Shown here: positions 8,549 to 17,179 of the stretch, piece after piece
How the letters are laid out: each line of letters opens with the position of its first letter
How positions within the stretch are numbered: the stretch's first letter is position 1
Source of the DNA: Bacillota bacterium
GTDB lineage: Bacteria > Bacillota > Clostridia > Saccharofermentanales > Saccharofermentanaceae
DNA length: 64,000 nt
Assembly: GCA_023397475.1 (NCBI GenBank)
Contig: JAEWUD010000011.1
Location: forward strand, 1-64,000
Reading direction: 5' to 3'
The notes under the pieces: model-generated
Told to the model about the DNA's origin: nothing
What the model saw: the letters and a program-made list of their open reading frames with translations, nothing else
The model's database searches: none
Program-made: the position numbers and the translations under genes

Positions 8549-9973
8549 TCAGCGGTGGATTCTGGTTCCCACCCCGATCCAACGTCCGTCGCTATCGGCA
8601 AAAATAAATTCTCTCGCCGAACTGTCGGAGACACCGATCGGGCGAACGATATAGACCTCACTCGCCATGAACTCTGCCTGCAGAAGATCCGGTTCTTCTG
8701 TCGTGAAATAAGCGTCAAGGGTCGTCTGATACAGGTCGCGATTCGGGAAAACCTTGTTAACGGAGGACTGGACGAGAATCAAGAGAATATCGTCACGCGT
8801 GAGAATTACGCGTGACTCCTTGGTGTTCATATCGTGCATGGCACGAAAACCCAGTTTGTCCTCGTAGAATGCCGCTGTCTTCATTAGGTCGGGTACCGGG
8901 AAGATCACATGAGACTTGTGAAGAAGATGAAGGCCGCCGGAAGGTGCTTCCTCATCGAAATCCGGATCATTGGATCGATCTCGCATTGTCATTCCGAATA
9001 AAGGCTTGCCAAAGCCACTGCTCCGTTCTGCCATAAGATCTGAAAGATGTACCAACAGGCTCCTCATCCACTCGGGTGTGGCCTCTGTAGGCTCTTCGAT
9101 GACGCGGAGAATCCGCGCGTAGGAGAACAAATCGAAGAAACGCTGAAACAACGGGAACATCGCGAGTTCGTCATCGGTCATCGGACGCACCTCGCGGTAT
9201 CCTTGAAGAAACCATTCTTCGATGCGTTCCTCGAGATCCGGGCATTCGATCGCAAGGTCCGTAACCGCTCGACAGACATCCGCCGCGAAGAAATGGTACA
9301 TTGCATCGTCGAAATCTATGACATGACAAATCCCCGTCTCTTCTTGATAGAAAAGATTGTCACGCTCGAAATCGAAATGGATCAAACCGAATCGGTCTTC
9401 GGTTCTGGGGAGCGCATTCAAAAGTTTCTCGATGAAATCGGCCTCTGCCAATGCGATGGAAGGTCCGTTCGATTCCGTAATTATCTCGCGGCAAAAGGTG
9501 AGCGCTTCCGTGTATGACCATCGTTTGCAATCCGGAGCATACAGGGACGACAGACGATGCAGTTCTCCGAGCGCACGTCCTGCCGCCTTAACATTCTCCT
9601 TGTTCGGATCAATCTCATCCATGCGTCTTCCGGGAACCTTCGAAAACACGCTGGCAAAAAAAGAGCCACTCTCCTCATCGAAAATCTCATAATCATTGCC
9701 GTGTGAAGAGGGAATGAGACGAAGTGATGAGAACTTCGCTTCTTCGAGATAACGAAGAAAGGATATCTCTGCAATTCCGGCATTCTTTGGTTTCTCCGAA
9801 ACGGGAAAAAATCGCAGGAGGCGAACTTCTCCCTGATAAAGAAAGGGATATACGGCATTGGACGAAATGCGATATTGATCTAAAAGATCGAGTGAATCTT
9901 CGTCATATGACCAACGTGAAAGGATCTTTAGAACGAGGGGGCGGTTATCAACAAGATATTTCAGCTTCAGCAT
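8549..9973 (-). CDS. Aminoglycoside phosphotransferase-like kinase fused to a VOC domain
   Basis: 474 residues with two parts. Residues 1-320 are a protein-kinase-like (APH/SrkA-type) phosphotransferase with the catalytic loop GLIHFDFERDNLFY (HxDxxxxN) and the metal-binding VIDFDDA. Residues 350-474 are a vicinal-oxygen-chelate (glyoxalase/bleomycin-resistance) domain, starting HVIFPVPDLMKTAAFYEDKLGF and repeating the beta-alpha-beta-beta-beta unit. The substrate is unknown; small-molecule phosphorylation is likely from the fold, and the VOC part may bind or modify the same molecule. No stop or frameshift separates the parts. The start follows AAGGAGG. Confidence 0.85.
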   Translation of the reverse strand: MLKLKYLVDNRPLVLKILSRWSYDEDSLDLLDQYRISSNAVYPFLYQGEVRLLRFFPVSEKPKNAGIAEISFLRYLEEAKFSSLRLIPSSHGNDYEIFDEESGSFFASVFSKVPGRRMDEIDPNKENVKAAGRALGELHRLSSLYAPDCKRWSYTEALTFCREIITESNGPSIALAEADFIEKLLNALPRTEDRFGLIHFDFERDNLFYQEETGICHVIDFDDAMYHFFAADVCRAVTDLAIECPDLEERIEEWFLQGYREVRPMTDDELAMFPLFQRFFDLFSYARILRVIEEPTEATPEWMRSLLVHLSDLMAERSSGFGKPLFGMTMRDRSNDPDFDEEAPSGGLHLLHKSHVIFPVPDLMKTAAFYEDKLGFRAMHDMNTKESRVILTRDDILLILVQSSVNKVFPNRDLYQTTLDAYFTTEEPDLLQAEFMASEVYIVRPIGVSDSSAREFIFADSDGRWIGVGTRIHR

Positions 9974-10115
9974 AATCCTCCTTATACCGTGTGCGGCAAG
10001 AGATATTCGAGTTCAGTATAGAATTTTGTGTCCGATGACGCAAGAAAATTGCGAGGTTGACAATATGTTTGCTATAGAGCGATAATCAAAAAATATCGCA
10101 ATGGAGGCGAGAATT

Positions 10116-10568
10116 ATGCTTACAGAGGATAAAGTTAAATTTGCAGAGGATCTGTTCAACCAGAAAATGAACTGTGCACAATCGGTATTTGCGGCACTCA
10201 CACATGGAGATATCGATCAAGAGACAGCTTACTCGACGGCGGCCTGCTTTGGCGGCGGAATGCGAACCGGTGAGGTCTGCGGGGCGGTGACCGGTGCACT
10301 TATGGCGTTGGGTTATTATCATGGTGCTAAGGAAGTCGGCGATACGGCTTCGAAGGAGAAGGCTAATGCGTTGGCAACGATGTTTCTGCAGGACTTCAAG
10401 AAGTCCCAGGGAGCGATTCGTTGCCGCGACTTGCTGGGATATGATTTGACGATTTCGGAAGATCTCGAGCAGATTCGAAGAGAAGGTTTGTTCGATACCG
10501 CATGTCCGCGATTTATTGAAGAGGCGGTACGCATTGCCGACCGTATGCTGGAAGATGAGCGGTCATAA
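10116..10568 (+). CDS. C_GCAxxG_C_C family (redox) protein
   Basis: 150 residues. It shows the family signature: NCAQSVFAAL near residue 20, CFGGGMRTGEVCGAVTGALM near 45-65 and later CRDLL and CPRF cysteines. The family is small, cysteine-rich and often found beside redox or flavin proteins; many members carry an iron-sulfur centre or act in redox chemistry, but no precise activity is assigned. The start at 10116 has GGAGG 8 bases before it; the upstream in-frame ATG at 10101 would overlap that site. Confidence 0.85.
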   Translation: MLTEDKVKFAEDLFNQKMNCAQSVFAALTHGDIDQETAYSTAACFGGGMRTGEVCGAVTGALMALGYYHGAKEVGDTASKEKANALATMFLQDFKKSQGAIRCRDLLGYDLTISEDLEQIRREGLFDTACPRFIEEAVRIADRMLEDERS

Positions 10569-10608
10569 ACGATCAGATAACGATCGTATTTTCCCCCGAA
10601 AAATCATC

Positions 10609-10637
10609 TTGACAAAGAAATATTCAACCATTAATAT
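10609..10637 (+). promoter_or_regulatory. Strong sigma-A promoter for the small ORF and MATE gene
   Basis: TTGACA, 17 bp, TAATAT. This is close to a perfect housekeeping promoter. Expected start near 10644, about 24 nt before the small ORF. Confidence 0.8.
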
Positions 10638-10667
10638 GGAGAAAGCTTAAAAAAGGAGGTGAGAGGC

Positions 10668-10796
10668 TTGGATAGTTTTACAATTGTTAAGAATATGCAG
10701 AAGACCGCCAGACGCATCGATTCTTCTGATGTTGTCGCCAATCGCATCGCGACCATAAATATATGCCGCCTCTTGCCGGATGATTCTCCTACGTGA
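10668..10796 (+). CDS. Small ORF (42 residues), possible leader peptide of the MATE gene
   Basis: A TTG at 10668 preceded by AAAAGGAGGTGAG opens 42 codons ending in TGA. The peptide is basic and amphipathic (MDSFTIVKNMQKTARRIDS at the start, ending RLLPDDSPT). It is the first ORF behind a strong promoter and is followed by a stable terminator and then the MATE exporter. This arrangement suits translation-controlled attenuation, or a separately expressed small protein. I recognise no family and it is too short to judge by composition. Confidence 0.55.
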   Translation: MDSFTIVKNMQKTARRIDSSDVVANRIATINICRLLPDDSPT

Positions 10797-10828
10797 CCGC
10801 TGATCTCGCGATCATTTGTACGTGAACG

Positions 10829-10866
10829 AACCCCGGAGGCGTAAGTCTCCGGGGTTTTTATTTTCG
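10829..10866 (+). terminator. Intrinsic terminator between the small ORF and the MATE gene
   Basis: AACCCCGGAG, 8-base loop, CTCCGGGGTT, then TTTATTTT. It ends transcription from the 10609 promoter before the MATE gene unless read through. A second palindrome TGATCTCGCGATCA (10801-10814) lies just upstream and could take part in an alternative fold. Confidence 0.85.
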
Positions 10867-10900
10867 GGGGAGAAGAACCGTAACGAAAGGAATGAATATT

Positions 10901-12277
10901 ATGTTTTCACAATCACGCAAGGGGCTCCTGATGGCGCCGGACAAGGTCTTTATGGGGAAGCTCATCAAGCTCGCGTATCCGATGGCTCTTCAGCAGCTTC
11001 TGATGTCCTCACTTTTTATCTTTGACACGATCTTTATCAGTGGTCTTGGCGACAGCTATGCCGCGGCGGCCGGTCAAGCCGGTAATCTGACAATGCTCAT
11101 GTGGTGCGGCTATGCCTCGATCGCTACGGGATGTTCGATCTATGCTTCACAATTCTGGGGAAAGGATCAGGACGTCGGCGGCATTCGAAAGGCGTTCACA
11201 TCAGGCATTGTGATCAACGCGGTCATCGGCCTTGTGTTTTTTGTCCTGGCATATTTCTTCAGTGAGATGGTTATGTCCATCATGTCGCCCTTTTCCGAAG
11301 TCCGATCCATCGGGTCCGAATACTTGCGCATCGTCGCGTTCGCTTACCCGATCTGGGCTGTGACATCCATCTTTACCGGCCTGCTCCGCTCGATCAACAT
11401 CACGATCGTTCCGCTGATATCCTCCATTGTCGGATCGGGAATCAACATCCTTCTGGACAGTGTATTTGTCAACGGTAACCTTGGATTTCCCCGGCTGGGC
11501 GTAAGAGCGGCTGCCGCGTCTACCATTATCGGAGCGCTGATCGAGCTTGTCATGTTGATTATCCTCACGCGCAAGTCCAGGTCGCCGATCAGCCTCCACC
11601 GGCGCGATTTTGTGAATCCGGGGAAGGCCCTGATGAAGAATATTTTTCTGAAATCATCGCCGATCGCTGTCAAGAACATGATGTGGGCGCTTGGAATTAC
11701 CATGTACAGCATCTCGTTCGGACAGCTGGGCATCGCACACATCGCTGCATTTACCGTGTACAACACCCTCGGTGAATTCATGAATATTCTTTTCATCGCA
11801 ATCGGAAGCGCCGGAGGTATTATCCTCGGTCAGGAGCTGGGGGCAGGTCAACTCGATACGGCAAAGATGTATTCGTGGCGATTGATTCGTCTTGCATTTT
11901 TCACGGGGATCCTGTTGTGTCCGATCTTCATTCTGCTTCGCGATGTGATGGTTCTGCCGTTTCCGATTCTGACACAGGAGGCCCTCGATTATACCAAACA
12001 GGCGATTCTTCTGATGGCGTTTTTCATCTGGGCGAAGGGCATCAATTTCACGAATATGAACGGGATTCTGAGTTCCGGTGGGGACACCGTAGCGGCAGCT
12101 GCGATCGATATCGGCGTTCTGTGGATCATCGGTGTTCCTTTCACAGCGATAGCGGCGCTTGTTCTGCATCAGCCTTTCTGGATCGTGTTCCTTATGTCAT
12201 GTCTGGAAGAATTTCTGAAGGTTGGCATCGGTATTCTACGGGTACGTCGATACGCCTGGGCAAAGAAACTCGTATAA
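10901..12277 (+). CDS. MATE family multidrug/organic cation exporter
   Basis: 458 residues with about twelve hydrophobic segments in two homologous halves, typical of MATE antiporters, which expel drugs or metabolites using a sodium or proton gradient. The N-terminal half opens with LIKLAYPMALQQLLMSSLFIFDTIFI, a usual MATE start, and the second half restarts near KSSPIAVKNMMWA. GAAAGGA lies 9 bases before the ATG at 10901; the ATG at 10892 is directly behind it and too close. No regulator gene adjoins it; control may act through the small ORF and terminator upstream. Confidence 0.9.
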   Translation: MFSQSRKGLLMAPDKVFMGKLIKLAYPMALQQLLMSSLFIFDTIFISGLGDSYAAAAGQAGNLTMLMWCGYASIATGCSIYASQFWGKDQDVGGIRKAFTSGIVINAVIGLVFFVLAYFFSEMVMSIMSPFSEVRSIGSEYLRIVAFAYPIWAVTSIFTGLLRSINITIVPLISSIVGSGINILLDSVFVNGNLGFPRLGVRAAAASTIIGALIELVMLIILTRKSRSPISLHRRDFVNPGKALMKNIFLKSSPIAVKNMMWALGITMYSISFGQLGIAHIAAFTVYNTLGEFMNILFIAIGSAGGIILGQELGAGQLDTAKMYSWRLIRLAFFTGILLCPIFILLRDVMVLPFPILTQEALDYTKQAILLMAFFIWAKGINFTNMNGILSSGGDTVAAAAIDIGVLWIIGVPFTAIAALVLHQPFWIVFLMSCLEEFLKVGIGILRVRRYAWAKKLV

Positions 12278-12330
12278 TCGGTCAGAAATCGCGAGTGCAT
12301 TATTGCAAGCGAGAACGAGGAAAGAGAAGA

Positions 12331-12364
12331 AAGGACGGAATCCCTTTCGGGATCCGTCCTTTTC
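12331..12364. terminator. Bidirectional terminator between MATE and NlpC/P60 genes
   Basis: AAGGACGGA(a)TCCC / GGGATCCGTCCTT with a short TTTC loop and T-rich tail on the plus strand; A-rich sequence on the other side serves the convergent gene. Confidence 0.75.
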
Positions 12365-12392
12365 GCGACTGTAGGGAAGATAACAATACGGT

Positions 12393-13523
12393 TTACCAGG
12401 GGCGACGAGCTACTACGAAGTGGCTGGACCAGAAGTCCGTCACGCAGGAGCGTTTGACGACTTCTCCATTGGAGGAGGAAGCGTCGATCATCATACCGTC
12501 TCCGATATAAATACCGGTATGCCCGATCGACTTACCATTCGTACTGAAGAACAGAATATCGCCGATCTGAAGGTTATCCATGGATTCGATCTTCTCCCAA
12601 TCTGTCACCTTCGAATATCCGGCAGCATTATAACGACTGCGGGAGGATCCGGCCTGTTGCAGGCAATAATAGACCAGACCGGAGCAGTCGAACGAATTTG
12701 GTCCGACATTGCCGAAGACGTAGGGATCACCGATTTGATCGTACGCGACCTCGATAAACGTATCGATATTGGCGCGACGCAGTTCAGCTTTCACCTTAGA
12801 CTCACTCTCCAGGGCATCCGGCGAATAGATCAAGGAGAGTGTCTGCTCTCCCGTCTTTCCGTCGACTCCCAGGCCGTTTCTCTCCTGAAACTCAATAACG
12901 GCATCGACGGTTTCCGTGCCGTAATAACCTGTTGCTTTGTTCAGATATCCGAGATCAATCAACTGTCGCTGCAAGCTGTCAACGTCCGTTCCGGTTGTTC
13001 CCTCGAGAAGCGTATATTTCTTCGCATCAACCGAATAGAGAAGAGCCAGCGTCTGAGGACCGGCAACACCGTCCTGGGCAAGCTCATGTTGCCGTTGGAA
13101 AAGTTCGACAGCATATTGCGTCGCGGGCCCGTAACGCTTCGTGGACTCGTCAAGATCAAGATAATTAAGTTCCATCAGCCGTTCCTGCAAATCTTGAACC
13201 CTATCATTCTCCATGCCGAAACGTAGCGTAGGGTCAGGCGTCGGTGTCGGCGTCGGAGTCGGTGAAGGTGTCGATGTCGGAGTGGCGGTGGGCGCGGCTG
13301 TTGCCGGTGCGGTCATGATTGTCGTCTCCGACACAGCCATTGCCGGGGATGCTGAGATGAGGCGGGGGATAGCGATAACAAGAACGAGAAGAACCGCGGT
13401 ACACGCGAAAACACTTAAGATAATTAGTTTCAACTTCGTATTTACCCGAAGAAAACCATCGAGAGCATGCAGAAATTTCTGCCAAAGCTTCTTAAGAGAT
13501 GAGATAATATCGGAAAAATTCAT
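12393..13523 (-). CDS. NlpC/P60 peptidoglycan hydrolase with two PG-binding domains
   Basis: 376 residues. A membrane segment at about residues 33-55 (LIILSVFACTAVLLVLVIAI) is followed by a Pro/Thr/Ser-rich linker, two PG_binding_1 repeats (FGMENDRVQDLQERLMEL and TTGTDVDSLQRQLIDLGYL) and a C-terminal NlpC/P60 domain with catalytic Cys in NSFDCSGLVYYC and His in IGHTGIYIGDG. The enzyme cuts peptide stems of peptidoglycan outside the membrane, during growth or division. An internal ATG at 13523 behind GGCAGGT is preferred to the ATG at 13550, which has no ribosome binding site. No further gene shares its transcript. Confidence 0.9.
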   Translation of the reverse strand: MNFSDIISSLKKLWQKFLHALDGFLRVNTKLKLIILSVFACTAVLLVLVIAIPRLISASPAMAVSETTIMTAPATAAPTATPTSTPSPTPTPTPTPDPTLRFGMENDRVQDLQERLMELNYLDLDESTKRYGPATQYAVELFQRQHELAQDGVAGPQTLALLYSVDAKKYTLLEGTTGTDVDSLQRQLIDLGYLNKATGYYGTETVDAVIEFQERNGLGVDGKTGEQTLSLIYSPDALESESKVKAELRRANIDTFIEVAYDQIGDPYVFGNVGPNSFDCSGLVYYCLQQAGSSRSRYNAAGYSKVTDWEKIESMDNLQIGDILFFSTNGKSIGHTGIYIGDGMMIDASSSNGEVVKRSCVTDFWSSHFVVARRPW

Positions 13524-13686
13524 GAATACCTGCCTGTCTTTAGAGTCCATAATACTGCAATGTACGCGTTGATAATATCAGGAGAAGCGCCTTGCGATCA
13601 ATAGTTCAAGCCAATATGCCACAATTCTAATGCAAATACGCTATAGATTGGTAACATATGGGTTAAGGTTAGAAATCAGTACCGTG

Positions 13687-15048
13687 TCAGGATAATCTGG
13701 CATCGGCAAGAAAATCCCAAAGCGTAAGCGACCCTTCATTACAATCACCGTTATACACATGAATCCATACCCAATGGGGGTTATAGAAGAAGGGATCACC
13801 GTTCTCGTCGAAGTATTTTCCCGTCAAATCAGCTACGTAGGGGAAACTTGACGAATGCACCTCAACGCCGATCTCTTGCAGACGGTCGATGATAGCGCCG
13901 GAATTGGTCTTCACAGGCACCGTCTGATCCGACTCACAGTTGATATACCACAAGGGCGTAGACGATAGGGTAGTAAGCTCGTCATCGTCGATCAGCGTGC
14001 TCGGGTAATAGGCGCATACAGGAAAACCCGCGGCGAAAAAATCCGGATAGGCTAGAAGCATGGATGTCGTCATATATCCGCCCATCGAGCAACCGCCGAT
14101 CAGGATTCGGTTCGGATCAATGTCCGGATGATCGACTATCGTCTGATCGATTAATCCTTTAAGAATGGATAAATATGCGCTTGATCCGTCGGGGCTCGTC
14201 CCGAAGGTCCCGTTACCCGCCTCGGCCTCAGGCCAGTAGGTGGGACATTGCGGAATTAATACATAGGCACCATTCATCGCGTCCTGCACCTCGCTCTCCG
14301 CGAAAGCAGTTACTCGATTTCCTAAAAGAGCAACGCGAACATCATCGCCGCCTTCTCCTTGTCCGTGCAACCATATGATCAGCGGATGACTTCCTTCCGT
14401 GACGGGTCGGTAAAGTCCATAATTCAACGCGAGATCTTCCATCGCGAAAACATCCGTCTCGAAAAGCTCAATGTCCGGTATATCTGTGCCGGAGGAAATT
14501 CCTTGCACGTCAAGCTGATACAAAGGATCACCTGGATCCGCATCCGTAACAAAAGAGAGGGAGTAGTCTTCGTTCACTTCGTTCCGGTACGTCTCCATGC
14601 TGAAAACAAAATATGAGCCGGCACCGCAAGGGATTGGACGCATTTCAATCGCAAGATAAGCTGAGTCGCCGTCTGTGCGAATTCCTGCCTCATCGCATAA
14701 ATAGATGTCCGTTACCTCGCGTACATTCTCCTGGCCGTAAGCGCCGGTTTCTGTGACCGTGAATGAGCAGATATCTTCGACACGGATCGGCTCCGAAAGC
14801 GCTAGGACGGTCGTAACGACAGAAGGTCCCCAATCCAAGGCATCGATGACGATTCGATAGGATGCGGTCAAGGGTTCAGTTTGTACAGATGTACTCTCCG
14901 TTGTCATCGTAGATTCCTCCGGTATTGTTGTTGGTTCGGAGATTCCGTTCGAACTTGACACGTCGGTTCGAGATGGAAACGAGCAACCGGAACATAGAAA
15001 TACAAGAACCACTAAGATCGAAACCATCGTCTTACGAAAAATCTTCAT
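13687..15048 (-). CDS. Lipoprotein alpha/beta-hydrolase (PHB-depolymerase/feruloyl esterase-like)
   Basis: 453 residues. The signal peptide ends in the lipobox LCSGC, so the protein is lipid-anchored outside the membrane. Residues 60-200 look like the beta-sandwich domain found ahead of such esterases. The hydrolase follows: LIIWLHGQGEGGDD (oxyanion loop), LIPQCPTYWPE, the nucleophile elbow GGCSMGGYMT with the catalytic Ser, an Asp candidate in NCESDQTVPV and the His in NPHWVWIH. Relatives cleave ester bonds in plant cell wall sugars or polyhydroxyalkanoate; the actual substrate is unknown. GGAGGTGACAT precedes the ATG. Confidence 0.85.
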   Translation of the reverse strand: MKIFRKTMVSILVVLVFLCSGCSFPSRTDVSSSNGISEPTTIPEESTMTTESTSVQTEPLTASYRIVIDALDWGPSVVTTVLALSEPIRVEDICSFTVTETGAYGQENVREVTDIYLCDEAGIRTDGDSAYLAIEMRPIPCGAGSYFVFSMETYRNEVNEDYSLSFVTDADPGDPLYQLDVQGISSGTDIPDIELFETDVFAMEDLALNYGLYRPVTEGSHPLIIWLHGQGEGGDDVRVALLGNRVTAFAESEVQDAMNGAYVLIPQCPTYWPEAEAGNGTFGTSPDGSSAYLSILKGLIDQTIVDHPDIDPNRILIGGCSMGGYMTTSMLLAYPDFFAAGFPVCAYYPSTLIDDDELTTLSSTPLWYINCESDQTVPVKTNSGAIIDRLQEIGVEVHSSSFPYVADLTGKYFDENGDPFFYNPHWVWIHVYNGDCNEGSLTLWDFLADARLS

Positions 15049-15346
15049 ATGTCACCTCCAGTGTTGTATCAGCGTTCTAATTCTAGCACATTTGCAAATT
15101 ATCGAAATAGATCTTCCTTCCGAAAGTCCCGAAGATCTTCCCCAAATCCCGTTGAAAATGTTATCATTTTACAAATATGTTCGAGTATTTATTATGGATC
15201 ATATACTGATCAACGATCAGCATATTGGGACTTTAAAAAATGATTTCTCGGAGGCCTTTCGCAATTACTGTGAAGACAACAACAGGCTTTCTCTGCTATT
15301 ATAGGTTCTGTTTTACATCCGCAAGCTGCAATCAAGAGGTTTTTCG
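15049..15346. other. Intergenic region between divergent esterase and ABC-F genes
   Basis: AT-rich. A TATTAT at about 15297-15302 could be the -10 of the ABC-F gene, with no clear -35. Two direct GATCA copies (15207-15220) are seen. The short ORFs here have no ribosome binding site, and I see no leader peptide of the type that controls some ABC-F genes. Confidence 0.4.
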
Positions 15347-16900
15347 ATGAGTTTACTGACAGTTGAACATTTGAGCCATGGCTTTGGTGATCGTGCGATC
15401 TTCGACGATATTTCCTTCCGTTTGAATCGAGGGGAACATATCGGCCTGGTTGGTGCGAACGGTGAAGGTAAGTCTACCTTTATGAATATCGTTACCGATC
15501 ATATGGTGCCCGATGAAGGTGTGATTCAATGGTCCCGCGGGATTACGGCCGGCTATCTGGATCAGCATACGATTCTTACCAGCGGGTCAACGATCCGCGA
15601 CATCCTTCGGCAGGCATTTGATCATTTAAATCTTAAGCAAACACGCTTGGATGAGATCTATTCTCTCCTTGGCGAGGCGGATGAAGCCGCTATAGAAGAA
15701 CTGTTGGAAGAGATGGGTGAGCTGCAGACGCAGATCGAACACAGTGATTATTTTCTCATGGATGCGAAGATCGAAGAGACGGCCGGTGCTCTCGGCCTTC
15801 TTGCGTTTGGCCTTGATACGGACGTTACGGCACTTAGCGGTGGCCAGCGAACGAAGGTGCTTCTCGCCAAGCTTCTGCTCGAAAAACCGGACATTCTGCT
15901 GCTTGATGAGCCGACGAACTATCTCGATGAGGACCATATCGCGTGGCTCAAACAGTATCTTTTAAACTATGAGAACGCGTTTATCCTGATATCGCACGAT
16001 GTTCCGTTTATGAACAGTGTCATTAACGTCGTCTATCATGTTAACAATTGCCAACTGGAACGGTTTGCCGGCGATTATGACCATTTTCTGGAAGTTTACG
16101 AGGTACAGAAGGCACAGAAGGAAGATGCTTACGAGCGTCAGCAAATGGAAATTGCGAGTCTTAAAGATTTTGTCGCACGCAACAAAGCCCGTGTCTCCAC
16201 ACGCAATATGGCGATGAGCCGTCAGAAGAAGATCGATAAAATGGATCTGATTGAGCTAGATAAGGATCGGCCGATCCCGGTTTTTTCTTTTCGCGCGGAC
16301 CGTGCCCCCAGCCGAACCGTATTTGAGACCCGGGGCCTTGTGATCGGATATGATGAACCCTTGAGCCGTCCGATAGATTTGCAGCTGGAACGAGGTCAGA
16401 AGATCTCTCTCGTCGGTGCCAACGGTATCGGCAAAACAACTCTCCTCAAAAGCCTTCTGGGTCTTACTCCTGCCATATCCGGTGACCATAAGCAGGGCGA
16501 ATATCTGTCGATCGGATATTTCGAACAGGAGAACACGCAGGACAGAAACCGAACGAGTCTTGAATCTCTGGGTGATGAGTTTCCGTCGATGAGCATATCT
16601 GAACTACGCTCAGCACTGGCGCGGTGCGGATTAACGAATAAACACATTGAGAGCAAGGTGTCCGTACTCAGCGGCGGAGAACAAGCCAAACTCCGTTTGT
16701 GCAAGCTCATGAACCGTAAATATAATTTGCTCGTTCTGGACGAGCCCACAAACCACCTCGATGTTGTCGCCAAAGAGGTCCTGAAGAAGGCTTTGCAGGA
16801 TTTCGCCGGAACAATTCTTATGGTTTGCCATGAACCGGAGTTCTATGGTGATATCGTCACCGGGACGTGGGACGCGAGGGAGTGGGCACTCAAGTTATAA
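15347..16900 (+). CDS. ABC-F family ATPase (ribosome-associated)
   Basis: 517 residues with two ATP-binding domains in one chain and no membrane segments. Domain 1 has Walker A GANGEGKST, signature LSGGQ and Walker B ILLLDEPTNYLD; domain 2 has GANGIGKTT, LSGGEQ and LLVLDEPTNHLD. The linker between them (about residues 230-310) is helical and charged, as in ABC-F proteins that act in the ribosomal E site to relieve stalling or protect from antibiotics. Which subfamily it belongs to, housekeeping or resistance, cannot be told here. AGAGG lies 10 bases upstream of the ATG. Confidence 0.9.
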   Translation: MSLLTVEHLSHGFGDRAIFDDISFRLNRGEHIGLVGANGEGKSTFMNIVTDHMVPDEGVIQWSRGITAGYLDQHTILTSGSTIRDILRQAFDHLNLKQTRLDEIYSLLGEADEAAIEELLEEMGELQTQIEHSDYFLMDAKIEETAGALGLLAFGLDTDVTALSGGQRTKVLLAKLLLEKPDILLLDEPTNYLDEDHIAWLKQYLLNYENAFILISHDVPFMNSVINVVYHVNNCQLERFAGDYDHFLEVYEVQKAQKEDAYERQQMEIASLKDFVARNKARVSTRNMAMSRQKKIDKMDLIELDKDRPIPVFSFRADRAPSRTVFETRGLVIGYDEPLSRPIDLQLERGQKISLVGANGIGKTTLLKSLLGLTPAISGDHKQGEYLSIGYFEQENTQDRNRTSLESLGDEFPSMSISELRSALARCGLTNKHIESKVSVLSGGEQAKLRLCKLMNRKYNLLVLDEPTNHLDVVAKEVLKKALQDFAGTILMVCHEPEFYGDIVTGTWDAREWALKL

Positions 16901-16939
16901 TAGGAATGGCACATCAATCAGTAAAGATTCTTACATTAT

Positions 16940-17072
16940 GGGGCTGTTGCAAAAGTGTAGGAGAGCCGGCGGAGCCGGTGCAGATTATAAGTCGCTACGC
17001 GACGCGGCGCTCCGTAATAATAGGCAACTCTCTTCTCCGACTGAACCTTTACGTTCACTTTGCAACAGCCCC
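16940..17072. repeat. 133-bp element with GGGGCTGTTGCAA inverted ends
   Basis: GGGGCTGTTGCAAAAGTG at 16940 and CACTTTGCAACAGCCCC at 17056-17072 are inverted repeats differing by one base gap. The right side also carries TGAACCTTTACGTTCA (17042-17057), the inner palindrome seen in the short hairpins at 241 and 8437. Compared with those, about 86 bp (16956-17041), itself with self-complementary pieces such as CCGGCGGAGCCGG, is inserted after the left arm. No ORF. It follows the ABC-F gene and could also end its transcript. Confidence 0.75.
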
Positions 17073-17179
17073 CTGTACTCTGTAAGGCGAAGATCGGACT
17101 CGATTTATTGTATAATGGCATATGACATAAGGTAGTCGTTTCCATAATTTCTGTTAGTCTTCGGGAATGAGGTTAAGGT

